DNA of 64,000 nt, from assembly GCA_946479035.1 (NCBI GenBank), contig CAMLDW010000003.1, forward strand, positions 62,001 through 126,000, in the 5' to 3' direction. The translations under genes and the position numbers were made by a program. Numbering within the stretch: position 1 is the first letter of the stretch; every line of letters begins with the position of its first letter. Shown in pieces: positions 17,261-28,680 of the stretch. Below the pieces are notes generated by a model. The model was not told where the DNA came from. It saw only the letters and a program-made list of their open reading frames with translations, and did no database searches. Source of the DNA: an uncultured Chthonomonadaceae bacterium (GTDB lineage: Bacteria > Armatimonadota > Fimbriimonadia > Fimbriimonadales > Fimbriimonadaceae).

Positions 17261-18919
17261 ATGAGCCCCGAAACCGAGGCGCGGGTCGAGAAGCTGCTTG
17301 AGCGGCTCAGGGAGGCCGTCCCACAGGGCGACCAGCGCGCCGAGGGCCTCATGGCCGCGTTGCGGGCGGAGCTAAAGCACGAGCAGGCGGACCAAGCCGA
17401 GCGCGACAAGATGCTCGCTGCCTATGAAGAGGCGTACCAGAAGCTCACGGCTCCCGCGAACAAGGTCGGGGTGTACCTGCGCGACATCGACGGGGACAGG
17501 GCGCTCATCGCGCTAGGCGACGCGGAGTACGTCGCGCTCATCGATCCGAACCTCGACCGCACGAGCCTGGTGCCCGGTGCGCGGGTCGCGCTCAACGACG
17601 CTTTTGCCGTCATCGCGACGCTCCCTGACGGCCAGGCCGGAGCGATCATCCGAGTCAGCGAAGTCCTCGCCGACGGTCGCGTGCGCGTGGGGGCCGATGT
17701 CCCTGGCTCGCAAGGGAGAGTCATCGGGGTTTCGGGCTCGTTGGGACACGGTGCCGTCAAGGCAGGCGACGAAGTGCGGCTCGACCAGACTGGGCGAATG
17801 GCGATCGAGCACTTCCCCAAGCAGGAGACGAAGGACTACTTCGTCGAAGATGTGCCCAAGACGCCGTGGACGGCCGTGGGAGGGCAGGAGAAGGCGATCT
17901 CGCTGATCCGCGAGACCATCGAGCTGCCGCTGCTGCACCCGGAGATTTATCGCAAGTTCGACAAGAAGCCGATCAAGGGCATCCTGCTGTACGGCCCGCC
18001 CGGCTGCGGCAAGACGCTGATCGGCCGGGCGATCGCGTACAACCTCGCCAAGGAGTACTCCGAGCGCGCGGGCCACGAGGTCAAGGAGTACTTCATGCAC
18101 ATCTCGGGGCCAAAGATCCTGAACATGTGGCTCGGCGAGACCGAGCGAATCGTGCGCGAGATCTTTGCGACCGCGCGCGAGAAGTCCAAGGAGGGGAGGC
18201 TCGTGGTCGTGTTCATGGACGAGGCCGAGTCGGTGCTGCGCACCCGCTCGACGGGCAGGTGGCTGAACATCAGCAACACCGTGGTGCCGCAGTTCTGCGC
18301 GGAGCTCGACGGGCTGGTCTCGCTGGAGAACGTCGTGCTCATCCTCACCAGCAACAGGCCCGACTACATCGACCCCGCGATCCTGCGGCCGGAGCGCATT
18401 GACCGCAAGGTGAAGATCACACGGCCGAACAAGGAGGCCTCGCGCGACATCCTCTCGATCTACCTCCACGAGCGGCTGCCGTTCGACAAGGAGCTCCTTG
18501 ACCGCGAGGGCGGGGAACCAGAGTGCGCCCGCATCGCCTTGGTTGAATCCACGCTCGCGTTCCTGTGGCGCAAGTCCTCCAAGACGGAGTTCCTCAAGGT
18601 CGCCTTCCGCAACGGCAACACCGAGACGATGCACTGGAAGGACCTCGTCAGCGGCGCGCTGCTCAAGTCGGTCGTCGACCGAGCCAAGGACATCGCGATC
18701 CGCCGCGCGATCGACGAGCCCGACGCCCCGCACGGCATCGGCGAGCAGGACATGTGCCAGGCGGTCGAGGCCGAGTACGCCGAAAACGAGATATTTCCCA
18801 AGTCCGACGACGCGCAGGACTGGCTCAAGCTCCTGGACTTCGAGCCCGAGAGCGTCGCCTCCGTCAAGCCGATCCGGCCAGACAAGGGCGAAGAGTTCGT
18901 GCGAAGCACGGTCATCTAG
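17261..18919 (+). CDS. ARC/Mpa-type AAA ATPase (proteasome-associated ATPase family)
   Basis: The 552-residue protein follows Mpa/ARC architecture: N-terminal coiled coil (about 1-65), two OB-like domains (about 66-195), then AAA core with GPPGCGKT (K251), FMDEAES (D320-E321) and TSNRPDYIDPAILRPERIDRKV. FDKKPIKGILLYGPPGCGKT is diagnostic of the group, which unfolds proteins for the 20S proteasome in Actinobacteria. The C-terminus ends RSTVI, not the QYL of Mpa that docks on the proteasome, and no proteasome, Pup or ligase gene is in this window. It may work alone or with another partner. It has its own leaderless-type promoter downstream of the GGDEF gene. Confidence 0.85.
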   Translation: MSPETEARVEKLLERLREAVPQGDQRAEGLMAALRAELKHEQADQAERDKMLAAYEEAYQKLTAPANKVGVYLRDIDGDRALIALGDAEYVALIDPNLDRTSLVPGARVALNDAFAVIATLPDGQAGAIIRVSEVLADGRVRVGADVPGSQGRVIGVSGSLGHGAVKAGDEVRLDQTGRMAIEHFPKQETKDYFVEDVPKTPWTAVGGQEKAISLIRETIELPLLHPEIYRKFDKKPIKGILLYGPPGCGKTLIGRAIAYNLAKEYSERAGHEVKEYFMHISGPKILNMWLGETERIVREIFATAREKSKEGRLVVVFMDEAESVLRTRSTGRWLNISNTVVPQFCAELDGLVSLENVVLILTSNRPDYIDPAILRPERIDRKVKITRPNKEASRDILSIYLHERLPFDKELLDREGGEPECARIALVESTLAFLWRKSSKTEFLKVAFRNGNTETMHWKDLVSGALLKSVVDRAKDIAIRRAIDEPDAPHGIGEQDMCQAVEAEYAENEIFPKSDDAQDWLKLLDFEPESVASVKPIRPDKGEEFVRSTVI

Positions 18920-18922
18920 GCG

Positions 18923-20908
18923 TCAGCGCCCGATCGTGAACGGCACCGTCACCTTGAGGATCAGGGTCTTCTGGAACGAAGAGGCGTTCGGGTCGCCCAC
19001 GATCAAGAAGTACTCGGCTCCCGTGTTCCCGCTCATGTGGTAGGAAGCGAACCAGTTCCACTGGTGCTCGTTGTAGACGACGCGCCCGCCGAACGACTCG
19101 AACTTGCCCTTCTCGAAGTTGAGCTCGAGCACGATCTGGTCTTCGTTGACGGTGTGCTGGACCGACTGTGCGCTCAAGGAGAGCTGCAGCCGCTTGAAGG
19201 GCCTGTAGCGGAACCCGCCCTCGATCAGCCGGTAAGCCGCGTTCTCGATCTCGCCGAAGCTCGCGCCGACGCCGAACCGGCGGTAAGGGTTCGTGTACGG
19301 GTATTCGAAGGATACGCTGGCCAGCTTGTCGTGCCGATCCTCGAAGTGCTCGTACTGGAAGTCGGTCGAGGCTTGGATGAGGCTCTTCATCGAGGCCTCC
19401 GCGCTGAGCGCGACCCCGTCCCGGTAGTGCGCGCCGTCGCGCCGCGTGTAATCGAAGCCCTCGACGCTGTACTCCGTTCTGTTGATCGTGCCTCCCGTGT
19501 ACTCGATCTGGCGCGCGAGGCTGCCGGAAAACCCCCTGAAGTCGCGCTCCGGCACAAAGCCGATGCGCGGAAAGAACCCGCTCGTCACATCGACGAAGTT
19601 GAGCCCGCCGTTCCAGCCAGGGCCGTTGTAGAAGGCGCCAGCGAGGTTGGCGCTTCCGTTCCCTTCGATTTGGTCCTCTGTAAGGTTCGTTTCGACGAAA
19701 CCGAGCCAGTTGCCGGACTTGCGGCTCAAGTTGATGCGTCCCGCGTTGTTGTCCTCGCCTACTTTTTGAAGCGAAGCGAACGAAAACGAGTACTCGGCGT
19801 ACTGGTCAGGGTTGTACGTGTATGAGCCGGCGAAGGTGGCTTGGTGGTCGAAGTCGACGGTGCTGATCATGCCGAGCCTTTCCCTTCCGCCCAGGTTCCC
19901 ATAGACGTTCACTCCCATATCGAACGACTGCAGGCGCTGGCTCGCAAAGATGCGCCGGCCCATCCCGAAAAAGTAGTAGTCGCTTCCTTCTTGGAAGAAC
20001 GGGCGCGTTTCATGGGCGAGCCGCTCGAAGTTGCTGAAGTCGAGGTTGAGGATGTCCCCTTCGATGTTGCGGAAGTCTGGGTTGAAAGTCGAGACGAGGT
20101 TGATGTCCGGGGTGACGGCGGACTTTACGTCCAGCCCAGCGTTCGCGATCATCGCCTTGGTCTCGTCGTTATAGCCGCCGTATGCGTAAGGCAGCATCAG
20201 CAGCCGGCTCGAGCCGGGCGCCGGCGGCACTTCGACGCCCGCCAGGGTGTGGACCTTGCTCGGATCGTTGTTGTCGTTGTGCGAGCTGACCTGGCGACCG
20301 CTGGAGCTGACGTACCAGTTGTATAAAAACTTCATGTCGTGCAGCCCGGGCTTGGGCAGCGGCAGCAGCGCCCACGGAATGCGCACCTCTCCTTCCCACC
20401 CCGTCGGGGTCGCTTTCGCAAGCGACTGCACCCGCCCGCTCCACTCGACCTTGGCGGCGCGCCCGCCCTCGATCTCGAGCGAGGTCGCGCCGTTCGCGTT
20501 GAACGAGACGACGTTTCCGTCGTGGGTCATGCCGAACGTGCTGAACTCGAACGTGAAGCTGTCGTTTCCCTCAAGGCTGACGTTGTCGCGGAACTCGTCT
20601 GCCGAGATCCCCTTTGGGTTCTGCAAGAAGATGCGCGCCGCCACGTAGAGGTACTTCTCGTCGTAGCCGATCCAGACTTGGCCCTTCTCTCCGGAGTCCT
20701 GGGTGGTGCCCTCGATGACCAGCGACCTTGCGATACTCGAAGCGGCCGCCCACTCGTCTGCGGCAACCGTGCCGTCGAGCTTGGGCGGGTTCGTGAACCT
20801 ATAGGCCGCCAGGCTGGCAGGTTCCTGGCTCAAGGGGAACTCTTGGGCCGCCGCCGCCGCACCCACACAAAGCCCAGCAGCGAGCCAGGCGGCTCTGGGA
20901 AGCACCAT
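18923..20908 (-). CDS. CBM9-like/DUF5916-type outer-membrane protein, copy A
   Basis: The 661-residue protein has a signal peptide (about 1-21, ending AAAAAQ), a CBM9-like beta-sandwich (about 38-220; KLDGTVAADEWAAA, QVWIGYDEKYLYVAARIF) and a long C-terminal region rich in alternating aromatic strands that resembles the DUF5916 barrel (NPDFRNIEGDILNLDFSNFERL, RPFFQEGSDYYFF). It shares the ending LIVGDPNASSFQKTL with the next gene, so the two are tandem duplicates separated by 46 bases. Likely an outer-membrane protein binding or importing a polymer; no substrate can be stated. The ORF ends 3 bases from the convergent ARC gene. Confidence 0.8.
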   Translation of the reverse strand: MVLPRAAWLAAGLCVGAAAAAQEFPLSQEPASLAAYRFTNPPKLDGTVAADEWAAASSIARSLVIEGTTQDSGEKGQVWIGYDEKYLYVAARIFLQNPKGISADEFRDNVSLEGNDSFTFEFSTFGMTHDGNVVSFNANGATSLEIEGGRAAKVEWSGRVQSLAKATPTGWEGEVRIPWALLPLPKPGLHDMKFLYNWYVSSSGRQVSSHNDNNDPSKVHTLAGVEVPPAPGSSRLLMLPYAYGGYNDETKAMIANAGLDVKSAVTPDINLVSTFNPDFRNIEGDILNLDFSNFERLAHETRPFFQEGSDYYFFGMGRRIFASQRLQSFDMGVNVYGNLGGRERLGMISTVDFDHQATFAGSYTYNPDQYAEYSFSFASLQKVGEDNNAGRINLSRKSGNWLGFVETNLTEDQIEGNGSANLAGAFYNGPGWNGGLNFVDVTSGFFPRIGFVPERDFRGFSGSLARQIEYTGGTINRTEYSVEGFDYTRRDGAHYRDGVALSAEASMKSLIQASTDFQYEHFEDRHDKLASVSFEYPYTNPYRRFGVGASFGEIENAAYRLIEGGFRYRPFKRLQLSLSAQSVQHTVNEDQIVLELNFEKGKFESFGGRVVYNEHQWNWFASYHMSGNTGAEYFLIVGDPNASSFQKTLILKVTVPFTIGR

Positions 20909-20909
20909 T

Positions 20910-20927
20910 GGAGCGTTTATACGCTCC
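20910..20927 (-). promoter_or_regulatory. Inverted repeat overlapping TATAAA box of copy A
   Basis: GGAGCGT and ACGCTCC form 7-bp perfect arms around TTAT. Read on the minus strand they contain TATAAA (20921-20916), 7 bases before the ATG. This could be an operator placed on the -10 box. Confidence 0.45.
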
Positions 20928-20954
20928 TCGCGGCATTTGGTTCCGGGATCGGCG

Positions 20955-22937
20955 CTACCCGATGCTCAGCGGGACCGTCACTTTGAAGATCAGCGTCTTC
21001 TGGAACGACGAGGCGTTCGGGTCGCCGACGATCAAGTAGTACTCCGCGCCTAGGTTGCCGCTCCGCTTGAAGGAAACGAACCAGTTGAGCTCGCCGTCCT
21101 GGCTCACGAGCCGACCCCCGATCGATTGGTACCTGTCCATCTCCCAGTTCATTGTGAACACGGTCTGGTCCGAGTCCACCGTATGGTTGACAAACTGGTG
21201 GCGCAGGTCGAGCTGGAGCCGCTTGATCGGCCGGTAGTAGGCGCGCGCGGTCGTGCTCTCATACGGGTCGCCCGCGACATCGCCGCTCGTGTGGGTGAGC
21301 TGCCATCCGCGAAAGCGGTCGTCGCTCGGCATCGAGGCGCTGAGCGTGTAGAAGGTGTTGTACTGGCTCAGGAAGTTGTCCTGCGCGGTGGAAAGCTGCA
21401 CGTTGAGCGAGTTGCGGAACGTCGCGGAAGCCGAAACGCTCCCCAGGTTCCTGTAGCGCCCGCCCTCGAACTGGTCCTGCTTGACGAAGGTGCCAGTCAG
21501 CCTAGTCTCGATCACTGCGCCGCGCGGGTGGGTCTTCGTCCACCGCGTGTTGGTGACCAGCCCCTTATATCCCGTCTGGGGCGCGAACCCGATCCGCGGG
21601 TTGAAGTCCGGGCTGACCTGCTCGTAGATCAGCACGTTCAACAGCCCTCTCGCCATGTATTGATAGCCGCCTGCGAGCGAAGTGCCCTTTCCCGTCTGTT
21701 CGTCGTCCGTCTGCATGAACCCCGTAAAGAGCAGGAAGTCGCCAGAGCGCTTGAAGTACTCGATGTTGCCGCCGAAGTTCTCCTCGTCCTTGCGGTCGAG
21801 CGCGGTGAACGCGCCGATGATCGTCGTGCTGGGGTCCGGGCTAAGCGAGACTGACGAGACGAACGCGTGCTGGTTTCCTACGTCGATGATCCCCAGCGCG
21901 CCGATTTGCGCCTTGTCGCTGAGGTTGCCGTAGAAGTTGATCCCTGTGTCGAACGCCCCGATCCGCTGGCTCGCAAAGAGCTGTCGCATGTTGATCCCGC
22001 CGGTCAGCAGGAACTGGGAGCCTTCGAGGAAGAACGGGCGCGACTCTCCCGGCAACCGCTCGAAGTTGCTGAAATCCAGGTCGAGGATTTGGTTCTCGAT
22101 GTTTCGGAAGTCCGGGCTGACGGTCACGACCGCGTTGAGGCTGTCGGTCACAGCGGCCTTCAGGTCGATGCCCGCGTTGGTGATCGTGCTCTTTGTCTCG
22201 TCGTTGTAGCCAACGTAGGCGTAAGGGAGCGCGCTGACTGTCCGTCTGATCGGGATGTTCGGGACGACCACACCGTTCAGCGAGTGCGTCTTGTTGAAGT
22301 CGCCCTGCGTCGCGTGGAAGCTCACGCCCCTCTGCGAGGAGCTGACGTACCAGTCGAAGAGGAACTTCATGTTGCGCGCCCCTTCGGGCGGCAGGGGGAT
22401 GATCGCCCACTCGACGCGCGCCTCCCCCTCCCAGCCCGTCTCAGTCACCTTCCCGCGAGCCTCGAACGCGCCGCCCCACTCCTTCTTCGCCGCGCGGCCG
22501 CCAGCGATCTGCAACTGGGTCGCACCCGCGGAGTTGAAAGTGAACGTACTGAAGTTCTGAGCGTTCCCGAACGGGTCGAGGTAGAAAGTGACCGTGTCGT
22601 CTCCGTCCAGGTTGACGTTCTCGCGGTACTCGTCCGCGCGCACGTGCTTGGGGTCCGCCAGGATGATCCGCGCTGCGACGTACACGTACTTGTCGTCGTA
22701 TCCGATCCAGTACTGCCCCTTGTCGCCGGACGGCTGGCTCGTGGAGATCACGACGAGGGACCGCGACGACGTCGCGGCGCCCGCCCACTCTTCGGCGCCG
22801 ACCGACCCGTCGACCGTCGGCGCCTTGGTCATCAGCCGAGCCTGCAAGGAGTCCGGAGAGTTCGAGAGAGGGAACTCCTGGGCGGCGAGCAGGGCGCTGA
22901 GGCAGAGGGATAAGAGGCAGACAAGTGGGCGGAGCAC
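20955..22937 (-). CDS. CBM9-like/DUF5916-type outer-membrane protein, copy B
   Basis: The 660-residue paralogue of the previous protein has a signal peptide (about 1-19), the CBM9-like domain (TVDGSVGAEEWAGA, QYWIGYDDKYVYVAARII) and the same barrel segment (SPDFRNIENQILDLDFSNFERL, RPFFLEGSQFLL). Length and domain order equal copy A, but the middle strands differ clearly, so the duplication is not recent. The start is GTG at 22937. It lies upstream of copy A on the minus strand and is probably transcribed with it, though copy A has its own possible box. Confidence 0.8.
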   Translation of the reverse strand: MLRPLVCLLSLCLSALLAAQEFPLSNSPDSLQARLMTKAPTVDGSVGAEEWAGAATSSRSLVVISTSQPSGDKGQYWIGYDDKYVYVAARIILADPKHVRADEYRENVNLDGDDTVTFYLDPFGNAQNFSTFTFNSAGATQLQIAGGRAAKKEWGGAFEARGKVTETGWEGEARVEWAIIPLPPEGARNMKFLFDWYVSSSQRGVSFHATQGDFNKTHSLNGVVVPNIPIRRTVSALPYAYVGYNDETKSTITNAGIDLKAAVTDSLNAVVTVSPDFRNIENQILDLDFSNFERLPGESRPFFLEGSQFLLTGGINMRQLFASQRIGAFDTGINFYGNLSDKAQIGALGIIDVGNQHAFVSSVSLSPDPSTTIIGAFTALDRKDEENFGGNIEYFKRSGDFLLFTGFMQTDDEQTGKGTSLAGGYQYMARGLLNVLIYEQVSPDFNPRIGFAPQTGYKGLVTNTRWTKTHPRGAVIETRLTGTFVKQDQFEGGRYRNLGSVSASATFRNSLNVQLSTAQDNFLSQYNTFYTLSASMPSDDRFRGWQLTHTSGDVAGDPYESTTARAYYRPIKRLQLDLRHQFVNHTVDSDQTVFTMNWEMDRYQSIGGRLVSQDGELNWFVSFKRSGNLGAEYYLIVGDPNASSFQKTLIFKVTVPLSIG

Positions 22938-22944
22938 GCCGCTA

Positions 22945-22957
22945 TTACGAATCGTAA
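22945..22957. promoter_or_regulatory. Palindrome TTACGA-N-TCGTAA upstream of copy B
   Basis: A perfect 6-bp palindrome with a single central base sits 8 bases upstream of the GTG of copy B, in the divergent gap shared with the small exported-protein gene. Size and symmetry suit a dimeric repressor site. Confidence 0.45.
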
Positions 22958-23039
22958 GTAGTCCGGGTTCCTGGATTCTCTCCTAGCCCCAGGCAGCTTT
23001 GGCCCCGCCAATGGGAGGAGCCCCGAAACCACAGCCGAA

Positions 23040-23045
23040 TATAAT
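23040..23045 (+). promoter_or_regulatory. TATAAT box upstream of the secA leader gene
   Basis: A perfect TATAAT with no obvious -35 box would give a leader of about 13-14 bases before the ATG at 23066. Confidence 0.55.
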
Positions 23046-23065
23046 GGGTTAGAAGTAGTGCGGCG

Positions 23066-23416
23066 ATGTTCAACCTGATCCCAGTCGTGATGCTCCTGCT
23101 GATGCAGGGCGCCGGAGGCACAGACCTCTCCGTGCGCCAACAGCAGGCGTTGCTCGACCTGGCCCATCGGGCTTGCGCCGTGCAGACTCAAGGTGAGCTT
23201 GAGACCGCGCTCGCATCGAGCGCAGGCGTAAAGGGCGCCGACCTGGCTTTCTGGCTCCAGGTCTTCACCTCGTTCGGGGACGCCTCCCGTTCCCAGCCGC
23301 AAGCCCTCCGCGCCGTCGAAAAGGAACCGGCCATCGTGCCGGCGGGCGACCCTGGCCCCACCGGCGACGGCTGGTCGCGCTGCGTCCGCTCGCGCGACGG
23401 CCCCGCAGCCCGCTGA
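23066..23416 (+). CDS. Small exported protein ahead of secA, candidate SecM-like sensor
   Basis: The 116-residue product starts with a hydrophobic stretch (NLIPVVMLLLMQGAGG) that looks like a signal sequence, has a helical middle (SVRQQQALLDLAHRACAVQT) and a Pro/Gly-rich tail ending GWSRCVRSRDGPAAR. It has a TATAAT box and lies 69 bases before secA on the same strand. The gene may be an unrelated small secreted protein; however, size, signal sequence, position and the W...RxGP ending recall E. coli SecM, whose arrest sequence ends W...RAGP. No homology is claimed. Confidence 0.55.
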   Translation: MFNLIPVVMLLLMQGAGGTDLSVRQQQALLDLAHRACAVQTQGELETALASSAGVKGADLAFWLQVFTSFGDASRSQPQALRAVEKEPAIVPAGDPGPTGDGWSRCVRSRDGPAAR

Positions 23417-23425
23417 CACCCTCCC

Positions 23426-23441
23426 GCACGGGCATCCGTGC
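23426..23441 (+). promoter_or_regulatory. Hairpin between the small exported-protein gene and secA
   Basis: GCACGG (23426-23431) and CCGTGC (23436-23441) pair perfectly around GCAT, 10 bases after the upstream stop codon. There is no T-run. Confidence 0.5.
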
Positions 23442-23467
23442 GCCTCGTCGTCAGTAGCAGCCCCCTA

Positions 23468-23481
23468 TTTCGGAACCGAAA
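23468..23481 (+). promoter_or_regulatory. Hairpin covering the secA ribosome-binding region
   Basis: TTTCG (23468-23472) and CGAAA (23477-23481) pair around GAAC, four bases before the secA ATG, hiding the only GGAA that could bind the ribosome. Confidence 0.4.
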
Positions 23482-23485
23482 AACA

Positions 23486-26560
<3,075 letters not shown>

Positions 26561-26571
26561 GAAAACAAGAA

Positions 26572-26594
26572 CGCCCCCCTGCGTTAGGGGGGCG
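26572..26594. terminator. Terminator between secA and convergent gene
   Basis: CGCCCCCCT / AGGGGGGCG form a 9-bp stem with a 5-base loop 11 bases after the secA stop. It can serve both converging transcripts. Confidence 0.75.
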
Positions 26595-26618
26595 CCTTGA
26601 TTGCGCCTCGGGATGACC

Positions 26619-27326
26619 TTAAGAGGCGACGTCTATGCGCCCGCTGCCGTTTGCCGTTACCTTGAGCCGCGCTGCATCGATCTCTTGGCGCGATACGCCC
26701 ATGCCGTCCTTCAGACCGCTCAGCGTTTCGTCCGTGCCTTCCGGGTCGCGCGCCCCGGTCTCTGAGAGCACGCTCAGTGTCGGCAGGACTCCCCCTTCGC
26801 CGCGGAGCTTTTCGTTCGTCCGCTGCAGAACGTCCGATACCACGGGGAGGTCCTCGAGGCTCCGCTGGTCCTTCAGTGCCTTCTTCTGCTTCGCGTAGGC
26901 GCCGAGCGCCTGCTTCTGTTCGAACCTCAGCGGCATCGAGGTCGGCGGGAACACCATCTCTTCGTCGTAACGAACGTAAGAGACGATCTCGTTGGCGGTC
27001 TCGTCCGCCGACCGTAGCAGGCGCTCGTTGGCGGACTCGGGCTGGTCCGCGGCCCGGTTGGTGCGGAACCCCGTCAGGGTGTCGTGCAAGAGGTCCTCGA
27101 CCTGGTGCACGGCCCTTCCGGCGGTCTCGAGCTTCTGCCCAGCGCGTTCGAGGCTCTTCGCGTCTTTCTCGGGAGAGACCTGCCCGCGCTGGATCGTGCC
27201 GCCGTCGGCGGAGCTCGTCGGAGGCACCTTCGTGGCCTCGTGGGCCCTCTTGAGCTCACGGATAGGCGTCATGTCCACGCCGACGTAGTCCGACGGCGTC
27301 AGGGGAGCGTTGACTCCAAAGTCCAC
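26619..27326 (-). CDS. Hypothetical helical protein, possibly flagellin-related
   Basis: The 235-residue product is hydrophilic and mostly helical, without signal or membrane segments. Residues about 75-140 (RAVHQVEDLLHDTLTGFR through DETANEIVSYVRYDEEMVF) resemble in pattern the helical D0/D1 part of flagellin-like proteins, and the ending SRQEIDAARLKVTANGSGRIDVAS is polar and extended. I do not recognise a family with confidence. The GTG start is uncertain; an ATG 18 codons later is possible. An inverted repeat sharing ACTAGGGA with the fliS upstream region precedes it. Confidence 0.5.
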   Translation of the reverse strand: MDFGVNAPLTPSDYVGVDMTPIRELKRAHEATKVPPTSSADGGTIQRGQVSPEKDAKSLERAGQKLETAGRAVHQVEDLLHDTLTGFRTNRAADQPESANERLLRSADETANEIVSYVRYDEEMVFPPTSMPLRFEQKQALGAYAKQKKALKDQRSLEDLPVVSDVLQRTNEKLRGEGGVLPTLSVLSETGARDPEGTDETLSGLKDGMGVSRQEIDAARLKVTANGSGRIDVAS

Positions 27327-27336
27327 GGTGGTCCGT

Positions 27337-27354
27337 TAGGGACGGCTGTCCCTA
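27337..27354 (-). promoter_or_regulatory. Inverted repeat TAGGGAC-N4-GTCCCTA
   Basis: Perfect 7-bp arms around GGCT (+ strand), 11 bases upstream of the GTG start of the minus-strand gene. Possible operator or leader hairpin. Confidence 0.45.
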
Positions 27355-27426
27355 GTCGGTTATTTGCCTACTTGAGCCGTCAGCACCACGCTAAAAGTGC
27401 GGGCGCTTCGGGCATTCCCGTGGTTG

Positions 27427-27858
27427 TTACAGCCGGTCGAACTGCGAGGGGTCGCGCTCGAGCAGCTCGCGCACGTCCTTCGGCACGCCGACCGCCTTGA
27501 GCGGGTCGCCCGAGGCCCACACGTGCCAGGTGTAGCCCTGCGTGCACTCCTGGCCCTTCGTCTCGTTGAACACCTCGTACTCGAACTTCATCGCCGCGCG
27601 CTTGATCTCCGCGAGCTTGACCCGCACTACGGCCAGGTCGTCGTACTTGATCTCGCCGCGGTAGCGCACCCAGACTTCGACCACAGGAAGCCTGTACCCT
27701 TGGTCCTCAAGGCTCTTGTAGGTGAACCCGCGGTCGCGGCACCACGCGCCGCGCGCCTGCTCGAACCACAGCAGGTAGTTCGCGTAATAGGCGTGGCCCA
27801 TCTGGTCGGTCTCGCCGTACCGCACTCTGATCCTTTCCTCGGTCACCGCGCCGATCAT
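27427..27858 (-). CDS. Acyl-CoA thioesterase, YbgC/4HBT hot-dog family
   Basis: The 143-residue protein has the 4-hydroxybenzoyl-CoA thioesterase signature RVRYGETDQMGHAYYANYLLWFEQAR near its start, where the Asp after ET is the usual catalytic residue, and VRVKLAEIKRAAMKFEYEVFN in the central strands. It would hydrolyse acyl-CoA or acyl-ACP thioesters in the cytoplasm. In many bacteria YbgC is next to Tol-Pal genes; here it is divergent from ftsE. CAGAAT ends 7 bases before the ATG. Confidence 0.9.
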   Translation of the reverse strand: MIGAVTEERIRVRYGETDQMGHAYYANYLLWFEQARGAWCRDRGFTYKSLEDQGYRLPVVEVWVRYRGEIKYDDLAVVRVKLAEIKRAAMKFEYEVFNETKGQECTQGYTWHVWASGDPLKAVGVPKDVRELLERDPSQFDRL

Positions 27859-27993
27859 CGCGTTGATTCTGGCTTGGCCGTCGTACCGCCCGCCCCGTTC
27901 GCCGGCTGCCTTTCGACTTTCGACTCACGACTTTCGTCTTTTGACACAGAAGGCTGCCAGGTACCCTCCTAACGCGGCCGACGTGCATTGGAC
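27859..27993. other. Divergent intergenic region with short direct repeats
   Basis: The gap contains a pyrimidine-rich cluster of repeated CGACTTTCG-like words (27911-27940), then TTGACA (27941-27946), a 15-base spacer and TACCCT (27962-27967), a plausible but short-spaced promoter for ftsE. Confidence 0.45.
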
Positions 27994-28680
27994 ATGGAAG
28001 GTCAAGCTCCGTACGTCCTCCTCGAGAGGGTAGAGGTCAAGTACAGCGACGTCGTCGCCGGGCTCCGCGGCGTCACGCTCGAGGTCCAGAAGGGCGAGTT
28101 CATCTTCCTCTGCGGCCAGACAGGTTCGGGCAAGAGCACGCTCCTCAAGTGCCTCACTGGCGAGGTCCCGCTGACCAAGGGGCGCGTCCTGGTGGGTGGG
28201 CGCGACCTGGCCACGGTCGTGCGCAAGGAAGTGCCGCTGCTCCGGCGAGAGATGGGCGTCGTGCCGCAGGACTTCGGCCTCTTGCCCGGCAAGAGCGTGT
28301 GGGAGAACGTCGCGTACGCCCTTCGCGCAGTCGGCAAGACGCGCCGCGACGTGCGAAGGGCCGTGCCGGAGATCCTCGACCGCGTCAACATCCTTCACCG
28401 CGCGGACGCGCTGCCGAGCCAGCTCAGCGGTGGCGAACAGCAGCGCGTGGCGATCGGGCGCGCTCTCATCAACAACCCGCCGCTGCTCCTTGCCGACGAG
28501 CCGACAGGCAACCTCGACCTCACTCACAGCCTCGAGATCATCGAGCTGCTCGCGGAGCTCAACCTGCGCGGCGCGACCGTCATCGTGGCCACGCACGACC
28601 TGGCAATCGTAGAGCGCATGAACAGGCGCGTCGTCCAGATGGAGTTCGGGCGGATCGTAGGAGCGGAGCCGGATGCTTGA
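27994..28680 (+). CDS. ftsE: Cell division ATP-binding protein FtsE
   Basis: FtsE is the ABC ATPase of the FtsEX complex that signals cell-wall hydrolases at the division site. The protein (228 residues from ATG 27994; a TTG two codons earlier is also possible) has Walker [10 protein letters not shown], signature [15 protein letters not shown], Walker [13 protein letters not shown] and the switch His in ATHDL. The stop overlaps ftsX by 8 bases. Confidence 0.93.
   Translation: MEGQAPYVLLERVEVKYSDVVAGLRGVTLEVQKGEFIFLCGQTGSGKSTLLKCLTGEVPLTKGRVLVGGRDLATVVRKEVPLLRREMGVVPQDFGLLPGKSVWENVAYALRAVGKTRRDVRRAVPEILDRVNILHRADALPSQLSGGEQQRVAIGRALINNPPLLLADEPTGNLDLTHSLEIIELLAELNLRGATVIVATHDLAIVERMNRRVVQMEFGRIVGAEPDA

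Noticed and set aside
27911..27946. CRISPR-like or tandem repeat array (CGACTTTCG words)
   Set aside because: Only two or three short imperfect copies, no regular spacers and no cas genes; treated as a simple pyrimidine-rich upstream region.
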